Below the pieces are notes generated by a model. That model made no database searches. It had not been told where the DNA came from and saw only the letters and a list, made by a program, of their open reading frames with translations. Position numbers and translations under genes: made by a program. Shown one piece after another: positions 1 to 9,133 of a stretch of 51,587 nt of DNA (within the stretch, counting starts at the first letter, position 1; each line of letters begins with the position of its first letter). The stretch is from assembly GCF_000344155.1 (NCBI RefSeq), contig NZ_BAOQ01000010.1, forward strand, positions 1-51,587, read 5' to 3'. The stretch comes from Gordonia paraffinivorans NBRC 108238 (GTDB taxonomy: Bacteria; Actinomycetota; Actinomycetes; Mycobacteriales; Mycobacteriaceae).

Positions 1-839
1 CCGTCCTCTCCCCCGACGGCAACCAGGTGCTGCGCTACGACGCCGCGTCGATCACCGCCCCGCCGACCCCGATCGCGGTGCCCGGCCTGACGGCGCTGGC
101 GGCCGACCGCGACGGCGGCTATCTCGGCGTCGGCCCCGGCAACCTCGTCGTCGTCGACGCGTCGGGCGCGACGCGCACCGCGAACCTCGACGCCGACTCG
201 CCGACGGCCGTCGTGCGCGCGGCGGGCGGGCAGATCGTCGTCGGCACCGAAGACGGCCGCGTCCTCATCTTCGACGAGGACCTCGCCGAGAAGCACGACA
301 AGCGCGACTTCGTCCGTGTCGACGCGCTCACCGCGGCGCCGGCGTCGGCCGAGGGACTCGACGACCAGGTCGTCGTCCTCGACCGCGCCCAGTCGTCGGT
401 GACCCCGATCGACCCCGCCGACGGCGACCTCGGGCCCGCGCTGCGCGCCGGCAACGGCGCCACCAATTCCACCGTCGATCGCCACGGGCGCATCCTCGTC
501 GCCAACACCCGCGACGGCGAGATCCTCGGCTTCTACGGTTCGCCGCTGGTCATGCGGTTCCGCTACCCGGTCGCCGACGGCCCGTACGCCGTAGACTACG
601 ACGACACCCGCAACCTGCTCTGGGTGTCGACGACGGGCAACAACGAGGTGGTGGCGTATGACCTGGCCGACGGCGAACCCTCCGAGAAGCAGCGGTTCGC
701 GTCCGTCGTCCAGCCCGACCGCATCACGGTCGACGACAAGGGCACGGTCTACGTCCTCTCCGCGCGCGACGGTCTCCTGCAGGTCGTCCCGCAATCCGAC
801 ACGCCCCTCGGCGTCGCCCCTGTCGAGCCGGGCCGGTGA
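1..839 (+). CDS. LppL-like beta-propeller lipoprotein, 5' end missing
   Basis: The reading frame is open from the left edge (frame starting at base 3) to a TGA at 837-839, so the N-terminus, including any signal peptide, lies outside the window. The visible ~278 residues are repeated short beta-strand units (for example GRILVANTRDGEILGFYG, NLLWVSTTGNNEVVAYDL, GTVYVLSARDGLLQVV) typical of YncE/SMP-30-like propellers. No catalytic motif is evident. Its place directly before pyrD, followed downstream by PEBP and M20 genes, matches M. tuberculosis lppL (Rv2138) as I recall it, so a surface lipoprotein is inferred by synteny. A GTG at 27 is internal, not the true start. Its stop overlaps the next gene's start. 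Confidence 0.75.
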   Translation, partial: VLSPDGNQVLRYDAASITAPPTPIAVPGLTALAADRDGGYLGVGPGNLVVVDASGATRTANLDADSPTAVVRAAGGQIVVGTEDGRVLIFDEDLAEKHDKRDFVRVDALTAAPASAEGLDDQVVVLDRAQSSVTPIDPADGDLGPALRAGNGATNSTVDRHGRILVANTRDGEILGFYGSPLVMRFRYPVADGPYAVDYDDTRNLLWVSTTGNNEVVAYDLADGEPSEKQRFASVVQPDRITVDDKGTVYVLSARDGLLQVVPQSDTPLGVAPVEPGR

Positions 840-1171
840 CGATGACCTCTGAACGACGATCGAAGAACCACCTCCCGCCGCGGCATTCACGCACCTTCGC
901 GCGACTCGGCTCGCGCTATCCGAAGGGTTGGGAGGTCACGTCGGAGGACTTCGAGTGCATCCTGCTCCGCCTTCCTCCCGACGTCACGCGCGTGACCGCG
1001 TCGATGCGACTGGCGATCGAGGCGGAGTTCGGCGGCTGGGAACTGTCCCGGGTGCGCCTGTACTCCGACGGGACCCGCAAGGTCCTGCTCAAGCGCCGCC
1101 GCCCGCCGCGCGGCGCACGACCCCTCGACACCGACGACGGCCGAGACCCCCGGAGTGCCCAGGCATGCTGA
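836..1171 (+). CDS. Small conserved actinobacterial protein (DUF5703-type)
   Basis: A basic protein of 111 residues with no signal peptide or membrane segment. The core [19 protein letters not shown] followed by [20 protein letters not shown] and [18 protein letters not shown] looks like a compact alpha/beta fold. I associate it from memory with DUF5703 (Rv2137c-like); function is unknown. The GTG start at 836 overlaps the upstream TGA (GTGA), suggesting translational coupling; an ATG at 842 is an alternative. The 3' end overlaps the pyrD start by 7 bases, so the three genes probably form one operon. The C-terminal tail ([17 protein letters not shown]) looks disordered. Confidence 0.75.
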   Translation: MTMTSERRSKNHLPPRHSRTFARLGSRYPKGWEVTSEDFECILLRLPPDVTRVTASMRLAIEAEFGGWELSRVRLYSDGTRKVLLKRRRPPRGARPLDTDDGRDPRSAQAC

Positions 1172-2301
1172 ACACCCCCGTCGCCACCAAGGCGCTGATC
1201 GCGCTGGACCGGTGGCTCTATCCCCTGCTGCTCAAGGTGTTGTTCCTGGTCGACCCGGAACGCATCCACCACATCGTCTTCGCGGCACTCCGTGTCGTCG
1301 GCCGGGTCTCGATTCTGGCCCACCCGGTCGCGAAGCTGCTCGCCCACCACGACCCGGTGCTGCGCAGGCGCGTGTTCGGGGTCGACTTCCCGGTGCCCAT
1401 CGGCCTGGCGGCCGGCTTCGACAAGACCGCCGGCGCGGTCAACACGTGGGGGCAGATCGGTTTCGGCTTCGCCGAGGTCGGCACCATCACCGGGCAGGCA
1501 CAGCCCGGCAACCCGCAGCCGCGCCTGTTCCGACTCCCCGCCGACCGCGCGCTGATCAACCGCATGGGCTTCAACAACCCGGGTGCCCCGGTCGCGGCGC
1601 GGCACCTCGCCGAGGTGCGCCGCGGCCCCGTGTCGATCCCGATCGGCGCCAACATCGGCAAGACGAAGGTCGTGCCCCTCGAGAACGCCATCGACGACTA
1701 CCGCCTGTCGGCGCGCCTGCTCGGCCCGCTCGCCGACTTCGTGGTCGTCAACGTCAGCTCGCCCAACACGCCCGGGTTGCGTGACCTCCAGGCCGTCGAC
1801 TCGCTGCGCCCGATCCTGCAGGCCGTCCAGGACGAGGTCCACGTCCCCGTCCTGGTGAAAATCGCCCCCGACCTCGCCGACGCCGACATCGACGCGGTCG
1901 CCGACCTGGCCGTCGAGCTCGGGCTCGCCGGGATCGTCGCGACCAACACCACGATCGGGCGCGAAGGTCTGCGCACCCCGGCCGAGCAGGTGGAGGCGAT
2001 CGGCGCGGGCGGGCTCTCCGGCGCTCCCGTGGCCGACCGGTCCCTCGCGGTCCTCCGGCGGCTCTACGGCCGCGTGGGGGGCCGGATCGCCATCGTCAGC
2101 GTCGGCGGCATCGAGACCGTGGACCAGGCGTGGGAGCGGATCTGCGCCGGCGCCGACCTGCTGCAGGTCTACACGGGGTTCATCTACGGCGGCCCACTGT
2201 GGCTGTACCAACTCAACGCCGGGCTGGCCGAGCGGGTTCGCGCCGGCGGGTTCTCCTCGATCGCCGACGCCGTGGGCTCGGCGGCGCGCTCGGGGTCCTG
2301 A
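1165..2301 (+). CDS. pyrD: Dihydroorotate dehydrogenase (quinone), class 2
   Basis: This enzyme oxidises dihydroorotate to orotate in pyrimidine synthesis and passes electrons to membrane quinone. The 378-residue length and the hydrophobic N-terminal helix ([23 protein letters not shown]) are those of the membrane-associated class 2 family. [11 protein letters not shown] and the catalytic-serine motif [14 protein letters not shown] (Ser198/199) are present, followed by [16 protein letters not shown] and the FMN-phosphate region VSVGGIET. The ATG at 1165 is chosen because it begins the conserved N-terminus and overlaps the upstream stop (ATGCTGA), with GGAG nine bases before it. A longer in-frame extension upstream is ignored. 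Transcription should end at the hairpin just downstream. Confidence 0.95.
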   Translation: MLNTPVATKALIALDRWLYPLLLKVLFLVDPERIHHIVFAALRVVGRVSILAHPVAKLLAHHDPVLRRRVFGVDFPVPIGLAAGFDKTAGAVNTWGQIGFGFAEVGTITGQAQPGNPQPRLFRLPADRALINRMGFNNPGAPVAARHLAEVRRGPVSIPIGANIGKTKVVPLENAIDDYRLSARLLGPLADFVVVNVSSPNTPGLRDLQAVDSLRPILQAVQDEVHVPVLVKIAPDLADADIDAVADLAVELGLAGIVATNTTIGREGLRTPAEQVEAIGAGGLSGAPVADRSLAVLRRLYGRVGGRIAIVSVGGIETVDQAWERICAGADLLQVYTGFIYGGPLWLYQLNAGLAERVRAGGFSSIADAVGSAARSGS

Positions 2302-2318
2302 CCGTACAACCGGCGATA

Positions 2319-2359
2319 CGCCGACGGCCCGACCGGATGATCCGGTCGGGCCGTCGGCG
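2319..2359. terminator. Perfect 19-bp hairpin between convergent genes
   Basis: The arms CGCCGACGGCCCGACCGGA and TCCGGTCGGGCCGTCGGCG are exact reverse complements separated by TGA. The hairpin lies 17 bases after the pyrD stop and 15 bases before the end of the opposing PEBP gene, so it can serve both directions. There is no U-tract, which is usual for actinobacterial terminators. Confidence 0.85.
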
Positions 2360-2374
2360 TTCGAGAGGCCTCGG

Positions 2375-2923
2375 TCAGACGTTCTCGCCGGGCTGCTCGT
2401 AGGTGCCGATGATCGTCGCGCGGGCGATCGCGTGCGAGAACAGGTTGAAGCCGAGGTAGGCCGGGGTGGCGTTCTCGGGCAGGTTCAGCGACTCCACGTC
2501 GACGGCGTGGACGACGAAGAAGTAGCGGTGCGGGCCGTGCCCGGGCGGCGGCGCGGCGCCGATGTAGCGGCGCAGCGACGCGTCGTTGGTGAGCGTGATC
2601 GCTCCCTCGGGCAGGCCCGAGCCCGTCTCGTCACCCGCGCCCTCGGGCAGGCTCGTGACCGTGGCCGGGATGTCGGCGACCGCCCAGTGCCAGAAACCCG
2701 ATGCGGTCGGGGCGTCGGGGTCGTAGCAGGTGACCGCGAAAGACTTGGTCTCCGAGGGAAATCCGGACCAGGTCAGCTGCGGCGAGAGATCTTCGCCGCC
2801 GGCTCCCATGATCCCGCTGACCTGGCCGTTGGCCAGTGTCGCGCCGTCGGTGAGGTTCTCCGACCTCAGCGTGAAACTCGGCAGGCTCGGAAGCGGGGAA
2901 TACGGGTCGAAGGACGACGGCAT
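2375..2923 (-). CDS. PEBP-family (YbhB/YbcL) protein
   Basis: A 182-residue phosphatidylethanolamine-binding-protein family member, the likely homologue of M. tuberculosis TB18.6 (Rv2140c) from sequence type and context. Family signatures are [20 protein letters not shown] (anion-binding site), [21 protein letters not shown], and the C-terminal [13 protein letters not shown]. No signal peptide is visible, so it is probably cytoplasmic. The physiological ligand is not known from sequence. The ATG at 2923 is preferred over a GTG at 2947 because GAAAGG lies at a suitable distance before it. It sits downstream of the M20 peptidase on the same strand and faces pyrD across the terminator. Confidence 0.9.
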   Translation of the reverse strand: MPSSFDPYSPLPSLPSFTLRSENLTDGATLANGQVSGIMGAGGEDLSPQLTWSGFPSETKSFAVTCYDPDAPTASGFWHWAVADIPATVTSLPEGAGDETGSGLPEGAITLTNDASLRRYIGAAPPPGHGPHRYFFVVHAVDVESLNLPENATPAYLGFNLFSHAIARATIIGTYEQPGENV

Positions 2924-2983
2924 CGGTTCACCTTTCTCACGTTTCACACATCGGACATGCTGCTGCCCACTCTAGGTGAGCGC

Positions 2984-4318
2984 TCAGCTGTGCAGGAGGA
3001 AGTGCTCGAACACCTTCGTGCCGAACAGGACCGCGTCCACCGGGACGCGCTCGTCGACGCCGTGGAACAGGGCGGCGAAGTCCAGGTCCGGCGGCAGCTG
3101 CAGCGGCGCGAAACCGAAGCACCGGATGCCGAGCTTGGCGAAGGCCTTGGCGTCGGTGCCCGCCGACAACATGTACGGCACGGTCTTGCCGTTCTCGTCG
3201 TGGGCGAGGATCGCGTTGTTCATCGCGTCGACGAGGTGCCCGTCGAAGCGGGTTTCGTACGAGTCGAGGTGGGTGATCCACTCGCGGGTCACATTCGGCC
3301 CGATCAGCTCGTCGATCTCGCGTTCGAACGCCTGCTGGCGTCCGGGCAGGACGCGGCAGTCCACGACCGCCTCGGCCTTCTGCGGGATGACGTTGGCCTT
3401 GTAGCCGGCCTTGAGCATCGTCGGGTTGGCCGTGTCGCGCAGCGTCGCGCCGATGATGCGGGCGAGGTTGCCGAGCTTGAACAGCGCCGTCTCGAGGTCG
3501 GGCGAGGTCGGGTCGAAGTCGAGGCCGGTCTCCGCGCTCACCTCGGCCAGGAACTGACTCACCGAGTCGGTCATCACGAGCGGGAAGGTGTGGCGGCCGA
3601 TGCGCGCGACCGCCTCGGCGACCTCGGTGACGGCGTTGTCGGAGTGCAGGAACGAGCCGTGGCCGGCCTGGGCGTCGGCGACGAGTCGCATCCATCCGAG
3701 GCCCTTCTCGGCCGTCTCGACGAGGTACAGGCGCTTCTGGGTGCCGTCCGGGCGGTCCACGGTCAACGAGAAGCCGCCGACCTCCCCGACGGCCTCGGTG
3801 ACTCCCTCGAACAGATCCGGCCGGTTCTCCACGAGCCAGTGCGAGCCCCACGCACCGCCGGCCTCCTCGTCGGCGAGGAAGGCGAAGACCAGCTCGCGCG
3901 GCGGGACCGTGCCGTCGCGCTTGAACTGCCGGGCCAGCGCGAGGGCCATGCCGGCCATGTCCTTCATGTCGACCGCCCCACGGCCCCAGATGTATCCGTC
4001 CTTCACCGCACCGGAGAACGGGTGGACGCTCCAGTCCGACGGTTCGGCGGGGACCACGTCGAGATGCGCGTGGATCAGCAGCGCGCCGCGGTCGGAATCC
4101 GGGGGTCCGGGCAGCCGCGCGAAGACGTTCCCGCGGCCTTCACGGCCCGATTCGACGTACTGTGTGGTGTATCCCACATCCTCGAGTTGCTGCGCCACCC
4201 ATTTGGCGCACTCTGCCTCGCCTTTCGTGGTTTCGGGCTCGCCCGTGTTGGTGGTGTCGAACCTGATCAACTGGCTGACGAGCTCGACGACTTCCTCGGT
4301 CGCACGCTGTGAAGACAC
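2984..4318 (-). CDS. M20 family metallopeptidase
   Basis: A 444-residue di-zinc hydrolase of the ArgE/DapE/carboxypeptidase-S group, Rv2141c-like by context. Metal-site motifs are complete: HAHLDVVP (His85, Asp87), GRGAVDMKDM (Asp117), the catalytic/bridging pair in ADEEAGG (Glu151-Glu152), and a C-terminal region with FHGVDERVPVD. The family removes N-terminal acyl groups or cleaves small peptides; the substrate cannot be fixed from sequence. The GTG start at 4318 has AGGAG six bases upstream. It runs divergently from the tRNA-Leu gene; PEBP follows 60 bases downstream and may be co-transcribed. Confidence 0.9.
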   Translation of the reverse strand: MSSQRATEEVVELVSQLIRFDTTNTGEPETTKGEAECAKWVAQQLEDVGYTTQYVESGREGRGNVFARLPGPPDSDRGALLIHAHLDVVPAEPSDWSVHPFSGAVKDGYIWGRGAVDMKDMAGMALALARQFKRDGTVPPRELVFAFLADEEAGGAWGSHWLVENRPDLFEGVTEAVGEVGGFSLTVDRPDGTQKRLYLVETAEKGLGWMRLVADAQAGHGSFLHSDNAVTEVAEAVARIGRHTFPLVMTDSVSQFLAEVSAETGLDFDPTSPDLETALFKLGNLARIIGATLRDTANPTMLKAGYKANVIPQKAEAVVDCRVLPGRQQAFEREIDELIGPNVTREWITHLDSYETRFDGHLVDAMNNAILAHDENGKTVPYMLSAGTDAKAFAKLGIRCFGFAPLQLPPDLDFAALFHGVDERVPVDAVLFGTKVFEHFLLHS

Positions 4319-4336
4319 CCCTCACTCCTACGGGAT

Positions 4337-4366
4337 TTGGGGAACACGGGCAACCTCGGTTACTGT
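4337..4366 (+). promoter_or_regulatory. Candidate promoter of tRNA-Leu
   Basis: TTGGGG (4337-4342), an 18-base spacer and TACTGT (4361-4366) form a plausible sigma-70-type promoter about 60 bases before the mature tRNA. It lies in the only non-coding gap between the divergent M20 gene and the tRNA. This is inference from consensus only. Confidence 0.4.
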
Positions 4367-4426
4367 TATCCCGCTGCCGCGAGAGGGCAGGGAGAAATCC
4401 CGCCGGATCGAGGGAGCAGAGCACAA

Positions 4427-4515
4427 GTCCGAGTGGCGGAATGGCAGACGCGCTAGCTTGAGGTGCTAGTGTCCTATTAACGGACGTGGGGGTTCAAGTC
4501 CCCCCTCGGACACCA
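4427..4515 (+). tRNA. tRNA-Leu (anticodon GAG)
   Basis: The acceptor stem GTCCGAG (4427-4433) pairs with CTCGGAC (4505-4511), followed by discriminator A and encoded CCA (4513-4515). The anticodon arm is CTAGC-TTGAGGT-GCTAG with GAG at 4460-4462. A long variable arm (about GTCCTATTAACGGAC) and the T-loop GGTTCAAGTC are present, as expected for a class II tRNA-Leu. Confidence 0.97.
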
Positions 4516-4521
4516 CAGAGA

Positions 4522-4550
4522 AGAACCCCGGCCCCAGGGCCGGGGTTCTC
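4522..4550 (+). terminator. Terminator after tRNA-Leu
   Basis: AGAACCCCGGCCC and GGGCCGGGGTTCT form a 13-bp inverted repeat with a minimal loop, beginning 7 bases after the tRNA CCA and followed by CTCGTTTCC. It separates the tRNA from the opposing MscS gene. Confidence 0.75.
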
Positions 4551-4595
4551 TCGTTTCCGGGAGTTCTCGGGTGTCCGGGATCAGTCCTTCAGGCC

Positions 4596-5558
4596 TCAGT
4601 TCGCCTCCATCGCCATCGCACGGACGTACGGCAGGTCGACGGAGTTGTCCACGAACGCCCGCAGGATGGCCCGTCGCAGACGCCGCTGAACGGCCCACTG
4701 GCCGTTGGGCTTGGTCTTGACCGTCAGGCGCAGCACGATCTGGTCGGACGCCACCTCCTGCACGCCCAGCATCTCGACCGGGCCCAGCACATCGGTGTCG
4801 TCGTCGGCGAGGGCCTGCCGGGCCGCCTCGTCGGCGACGCGCTGCGCCTCGTCGATGTCGGCGCCCGGCGCCACGGGCACGTCGACGCGGGCGACCGCGT
4901 ACTCCTGGCTCATGTTGCCGACGCGGGCGATCTCGCCGTTGCGGACGTACCAGAGCGTGCCGTCGACGTCGCGCAGCGTGGTGACGCGCAGTCCCACCGT
5001 CTCGACCTCGCCGACGGCCTCCCCCAGGTCCACGATGTCGCCGACGCCGTACTGGTCCTCGAGGAGCATGAAGACCCCGGTCACGAAGTCGCGCACGAGG
5101 TTCTGCGCGCCGAAGCCGATCGCGAGGCCCACGATGCCGGCGGAGGCGATGAACGGGGCGATGTTGACGCCGAGGACGCTCAGCACCGACAGCACGACCC
5201 AGACGAGCAACACGATCGACACCGTGGACTTGAGCACCGAACCGATCGTGGCGGCCCGCTGGGCGCGCCTGGCGGCGATCTGGGCACTACGTTCCGTCGG
5301 GGCGTTTCTGGGCCGCAGAGAGCGGATCAGGGCCGCGCTGCGCGGCTTCTCGCCGTCCTTGGCTCGCGGACGGATGGCGCGGTCGACGGCGCGGTGGATC
5401 GCGTACCGCGCGACGAGCGCCGCGAGGACGTAGGCGACGATGCGGATCGGGTTCTCGACGAGCCATTCGCGGTTCGTCTCGGTCCACTCGAACGCGCGGG
5501 TGGTCACGTCCGGCATCGACAGGTCATGTGGTGATAGGTCAGGGGTCGGAGGGGTCAT
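4596..5558 (-). CDS. MscS-family mechanosensitive ion channel
   Basis: A 320-residue integral membrane protein. Hydrophobic segments lie near residues 35-55 (IRIVAYVLAALVA) and 105-130 (TVSIVLLVWVVLSVLSVLGV), followed by the Gly/Ala-rich pore helix PFIASAGIVGLAIGFGAQNLVRDF that defines the family. A beta domain then includes DQYGVGDIVDLG, TTLRDVDGTLWYVRNGEI and an alpha/beta C-terminus. Such channels release solutes on osmotic downshock. The ATG at 5558 gives the full N-terminus. It is a single gene: downstream is the tRNA terminator and upstream is the M23 lipoprotein gene, 60 bases away on the same strand. Confidence 0.88.
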   Translation of the reverse strand: MTPPTPDLSPHDLSMPDVTTRAFEWTETNREWLVENPIRIVAYVLAALVARYAIHRAVDRAIRPRAKDGEKPRSAALIRSLRPRNAPTERSAQIAARRAQRAATIGSVLKSTVSIVLLVWVVLSVLSVLGVNIAPFIASAGIVGLAIGFGAQNLVRDFVTGVFMLLEDQYGVGDIVDLGEAVGEVETVGLRVTTLRDVDGTLWYVRNGEIARVGNMSQEYAVARVDVPVAPGADIDEAQRVADEAARQALADDDTDVLGPVEMLGVQEVASDQIVLRLTVKTKPNGQWAVQRRLRRAILRAFVDNSVDLPYVRAMAMEAN

Positions 5559-5618
5559 CTACCCGACCGTACGGACGCATCCGCTCCTGTCGAGGCGCCC
5601 GCCGCCGCGCGGGCGCCG

Positions 5619-7001
5619 TCAGCCGACGCGGAAGGTGACGACGCTCTGGTCGAGGATCATCCGGTCCTCTTGTGTGGAAACCGCCACACCGGGCGCCATC
5701 TTCAGCGGGACCCCGGTGCCCTCCGAGGCGTCGAAGGCGGCGGTGTCGGCGACGCGGCCGGTGATCTCGAACACGTCGGTGACGCTGGGCACGCCCTGCG
5801 AGGTGAGGAACGACGGGCCGTTCATGACGTGGACGTGCAGATGCGGGGCGACGGAGTTGCCGGTGTTGCCGACCTTGCCGATGACCTCGCCGCGCCTGAC
5901 CTTGTCGCCCGGCTTGAAGCGCACCGATCCGGGCTGCATGTGGGCGTAGTTGACGTAGAAGCCGTCCCCGATGTCGAGGACGAGGTTGTTGCCGTCGGCG
6001 TCGGCGATCGGCAGGTTCGCCGGGTACTCCCCGGGCACCTGCTCGGGCAGGTCGTTGCGGCTCGCGACGACGGTCCCGTCCGCGACGGCGAGGACGTCGT
6101 CTCCGTAGATGCGGTAGCTCGCCGGGTCCTTCGGGTCGCCGACGAAGATCTTCCCGTCGGGACCGGCCTGCTCCCAGTCGACCGCATAGCGCTGTGCGAT
6201 GACGGGCGAGCCGTCGAGCGGCAGCACGGCACGGGTGTGGCGGACCGCGTCGCAGCAGGCGTCGGCGGCGATGTAGTGCTCGCCGTTCAGCGGCGGGCCC
6301 AGCACCGGCACCTCGTCGTCGTCGACCTCGACCGCGGCGATCCGCTCGGTGGTCCGCCGCCGCTCCGGCGGCGCCTCGTCGGCGCGGACGTCGATCTCGT
6401 GGCTCAGACTCTTCGGGGCCTTCCCGTCGAAGGTGACGTGCAGGAACAAGACACCGTTCTGGCCGGGAGCGAGGACCGCGGAGAACCCTTCGGGCGCCCC
6501 GGGACTCGGCGCCGACGGCGCGCCGGTGGGCTTGAGCCGGGCGGCCACACCGGCCTCGTCGAGCTCCAGCATGGTCACCGACGCGCCGGCACCCTCGTCG
6601 TCGGCGTCGTGGTCGTGCCCGTCGTCCGGGTCGTGATCGCTGCCGAAGACCGTCACGCCCGCGATGGTCACCGGGGTCGGCATGAAGTTGGTGAGCGAGA
6701 TCTCGTAGACCAGGTGATCCTTGCCGTCCGACCCGGGGAACGGCGTCGGTGCGAACATGACCTCGCCGACGACCGGCGTGACCACCGGGGTGGGGATCGA
6801 GGGCACCGCACCGGTCGAGGTGTCCTCGCCACTGCCGCACGCCGCGAGCAACAGTGCCGCGCACGCGCCGACCGCGACCGCCGCGCGCCTGGGCGCGAGC
6901 GCCGACGAGAAGCGACGTGCCGGCCCCCCGCCCAACGGGCCATGGCCCGACGATCGACGATCCGACGAAAGACGCCTCGGTGAAAGACGTTGTGCGATCA
7001 C
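5619..7001 (-). CDS. Secreted lipoprotein with M23-type (LytM-like) peptidase domain
   Basis: A 460-residue lipoprotein. The GTG at 7001 is chosen because GGAGGAACC precedes it directly; longer in-frame extensions have no such signal. The N-terminus has a long basic segment, a hydrophobic stretch and the lipobox LAAC with Cys55. A middle domain carries an Asp/His-rich run (DHDPDDGHDHDADDEG). The C-terminal domain shows M23 features: GDDVLAVADGTVVAS, GDKVRRGEVIGKVGNTG and HLHVHV (His387, His389). The first zinc-ligand motif HxxxD appears as RYAVD (Arg271-Asp275), so the usual first His is absent. It may act on the cell wall or be a non-catalytic regulator. Confidence 0.85.
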   Translation of the reverse strand: MIAQRLSPRRLSSDRRSSGHGPLGGGPARRFSSALAPRRAAVAVGACAALLLAACGSGEDTSTGAVPSIPTPVVTPVVGEVMFAPTPFPGSDGKDHLVYEISLTNFMPTPVTIAGVTVFGSDHDPDDGHDHDADDEGAGASVTMLELDEAGVAARLKPTGAPSAPSPGAPEGFSAVLAPGQNGVLFLHVTFDGKAPKSLSHEIDVRADEAPPERRRTTERIAAVEVDDDEVPVLGPPLNGEHYIAADACCDAVRHTRAVLPLDGSPVIAQRYAVDWEQAGPDGKIFVGDPKDPASYRIYGDDVLAVADGTVVASRNDLPEQVPGEYPANLPIADADGNNLVLDIGDGFYVNYAHMQPGSVRFKPGDKVRRGEVIGKVGNTGNSVAPHLHVHVMNGPSFLTSQGVPSVTDVFEITGRVADTAAFDASEGTGVPLKMAPGVAVSTQEDRMILDQSVVTFRVG

Positions 7002-7115
7002 GGTTCCTCCGCGCAGTGGTGGCAGCCGTCGAGCGACGGCATATGTCTTGGGGAATCGTAGGGCCGAACCCGTCCGGATGCGGCGCGTAGCGGGCCAAAC
7101 GGCACAATCGGGTGC

Positions 7116-8144
7116 ATGACCCAGCGACTGTTCTTCGACTGCGACACCGGCATCGACGACTCGGTCGCGCTGCTGTATCTGTTGGCGCGCCCCGACGTCG
7201 AGATCGTCGGGATCGCGTCGACCGCGGGCAACGTGCCCGTGGACGTCGTGACGGCCAACAACCTGGCGTGGCTCGAACTGTGCGGCCGGCCCGACATCGC
7301 GGTCCACGTCGGCTCGCCCGCTCCCCTGGTCGCCGATCTGATGACCACCGAGGACACCCACGGCCCGCTCGGCGTCGGCCACGCCGAGCTGCCGACCCCG
7401 ACCATCACCCCCAGCCCCGTCGACGCCGCCGACGCGTGGATCGAGGCCGCCCACGCACACGACGGCGAACTCGTCGGCCTGGCGACGGGCCCGCTCACCA
7501 ACCTCGCGATCGCGATCCGCCGGGATCCGACGCTGCCGTCGCGGCTTCGGCGGCTGGTGATCATGGGCGGCGCGTTCCACGCCCACGGCAACACCACGGC
7601 GGTGTCGGAGTGGAACGTCGCGGTCGACCCGGAGGCCGCCGCGGAGGTGTTCGCGGCCTTCGGGACCGCCGGCGCCCCGGCGCCGATCGTGTGCTCCCTC
7701 GACCTGACCGAGCAGGTCGTCATGACGCCCGACCACCTCGTCCGCCTCGCCGCGGCGGCGGGGAGCACGCCGCTGGAATGCCCGGACGCCGACGACGAAC
7801 GCGGGACGAGGTCGGTGGCCGACAACGAGATCGTCCGGCACCTGACCGACGCCCTGCGGTTCTACTTCGAGTTCCACCACGACCACGAGGACGGTTACTT
7901 CGCCCACCTGCACGATCCGTTCGCGGCGATGGTCGCCCTCGATCCCGGTCTGGTGGAGACGATCCCGGCGCATGTGGGGGTGGAACTGACCGGCACGCTC
8001 ACGCGCGGCATGACGGTCGCCGACGAGCGGTGGATGCCCGCGGGACCCAACGCGCGCATCGCCACGGGCGCCGACGTCGACGCCGTCTTCGACGAGCTGA
8101 CCGAGCGGATCGGGACATTCGCGCGATCACTCGCGCATCGCTGA
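7116..8144 (+). CDS. Inosine-uridine-type nucleoside hydrolase
   Basis: A 342-residue member of the calcium-dependent ribonucleoside hydrolase family, which cleaves the N-glycosidic bond of ribonucleosides to base and ribose in salvage. The diagnostic DCDTGIDD (residues 8-15) is at the N-terminus. GLATGPLTNLAIAI, VIMGGAFHAHGNTT, SEWNVAVDPEAA and a C-terminal HDPFAAMVALDP complete the metal and ribose site. Base preference cannot be read. The ATG at 7116 has no good Shine-Dalgarno sequence but has CACAAT seven bases upstream, suggesting a leaderless or near-leaderless mRNA. It is divergent from the M23 gene with a 114-base gap. Confidence 0.9.
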   Translation: MTQRLFFDCDTGIDDSVALLYLLARPDVEIVGIASTAGNVPVDVVTANNLAWLELCGRPDIAVHVGSPAPLVADLMTTEDTHGPLGVGHAELPTPTITPSPVDAADAWIEAAHAHDGELVGLATGPLTNLAIAIRRDPTLPSRLRRLVIMGGAFHAHGNTTAVSEWNVAVDPEAAAEVFAAFGTAGAPAPIVCSLDLTEQVVMTPDHLVRLAAAAGSTPLECPDADDERGTRSVADNEIVRHLTDALRFYFEFHHDHEDGYFAHLHDPFAAMVALDPGLVETIPAHVGVELTGTLTRGMTVADERWMPAGPNARIATGADVDAVFDELTERIGTFARSLAHR

Positions 8145-8182
8145 ACCGCACACGACAGACGTTGCGGGACTAGGGTCGACGC

Positions 8183-9133
8183 GTGACCCGACTCGGCTAC
8201 CAGATCGCCAACTTCACCTACCCCGACGTTCCCGACGAGCAGTTGTTCGCGACGATCGTCGCGCAGGCGAAGGAGGCCGAGGCCTCCGGTTTCGACACCG
8301 TCTTCGTGATGGACCACTTCTATCAGCTGCCGATGCTCGGGGAACCCGACGATCCGATGATCGAGTGCTACACGCTGCTGTCGGCGCTGGCCCAGCACAC
8401 TTCCACGGTGCGGCTGTCGTCCCTGGTCACCGGTAACACGTACCGGAACCCGGCGTTGCTCGCGAAGACCGTCACCGCCCTCGACATCGTGTCCGGCGGT
8501 CGCGCGCAGCTCGGGATCGGCGCAGGATGGTATGAGCTCGAACACGATTCGCTCGGGTTCGAGTTCGGCACCTTCACCGACCGGTTCGAGAAACTCGAAG
8601 AGGCGCTGCAGATCATCCGCGGCATGCTGGCCGGCGATCGGCCGACCCTCGACGGAAAGCGGTACCGGGTGCGCGAGGCCCTCAACGTGCCCGCGCCGCT
8701 GTCGACGATCCCGGTGATGATCGGCGGCGGCGGCGAACGCAAGACGCTGCGGATGGTCGCGCAGTACGCCGACGAGTCGAATCTGCTGTGCCCGCCGGCC
8801 GACATCGCCCGCAAGCTCGCCGCCCTCGACGAGCACTGCGAGCGGCTCGGACGGGATCGCTCGGAGATCACCGTGACCGTGCAGACCTACGTGTGCATGG
8901 CGCCCACCCACGACGAAGCGGTCGCCGAGTTCGAGGAGTACGTGCGGCGCACGCCGGCGGCCGAGGTGCGTCGCGGGCAGATGATCATCGGCGACCCCGA
9001 CGAGGTCGCCGCGCGCTACGCCGAGATCCTGGCCGCGGGAGTCGACGGCTTCACCGTCAACGCGGCCGCCAACGGCCAGGTGCCGGGCCGGGTCTCACTT
9101 CTCGGCGAGACGCTGGCACCGCTGCTGGCCTGA
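8183..9133 (+). CDS. LLM-class F420-dependent oxidoreductase
   Basis: A 316-residue luciferase-like TIM-barrel oxidoreductase. Family features are the N-terminal GYQIANFTYPD, AKEAEASGFDTVFVMDHFYQLP, YTLLSALAQHTSTVRLSSLVTGNTYRNPALLAKTV (in pieces), and the phosphate-binding loop IPVMIGGGGERKTLRMVAQYAD. In Mycobacteriales these proteins usually use F420 rather than FMN; the substrate is unknown. The GTG start at 8183 is preceded by TAGGGT and six bases, which fits a leaderless transcript. The C-terminus is complete. It converges on meaB with 42 bases between stops, where I see no clear terminator hairpin. Confidence 0.87.
   Translation: MTRLGYQIANFTYPDVPDEQLFATIVAQAKEAEASGFDTVFVMDHFYQLPMLGEPDDPMIECYTLLSALAQHTSTVRLSSLVTGNTYRNPALLAKTVTALDIVSGGRAQLGIGAGWYELEHDSLGFEFGTFTDRFEKLEEALQIIRGMLAGDRPTLDGKRYRVREALNVPAPLSTIPVMIGGGGERKTLRMVAQYADESNLLCPPADIARKLAALDEHCERLGRDRSEITVTVQTYVCMAPTHDEAVAEFEEYVRRTPAAEVRRGQMIIGDPDEVAARYAEILAAGVDGFTVNAAANGQVPGRVSLLGETLAPLLA

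Noticed and set aside
7112..8173. Plus-strand frame starting four bases before the nucleoside hydrolase gene
   Set aside because: Its product is Arg-rich noise, while the frame from 7116 carries the DCDTGIDD motif.
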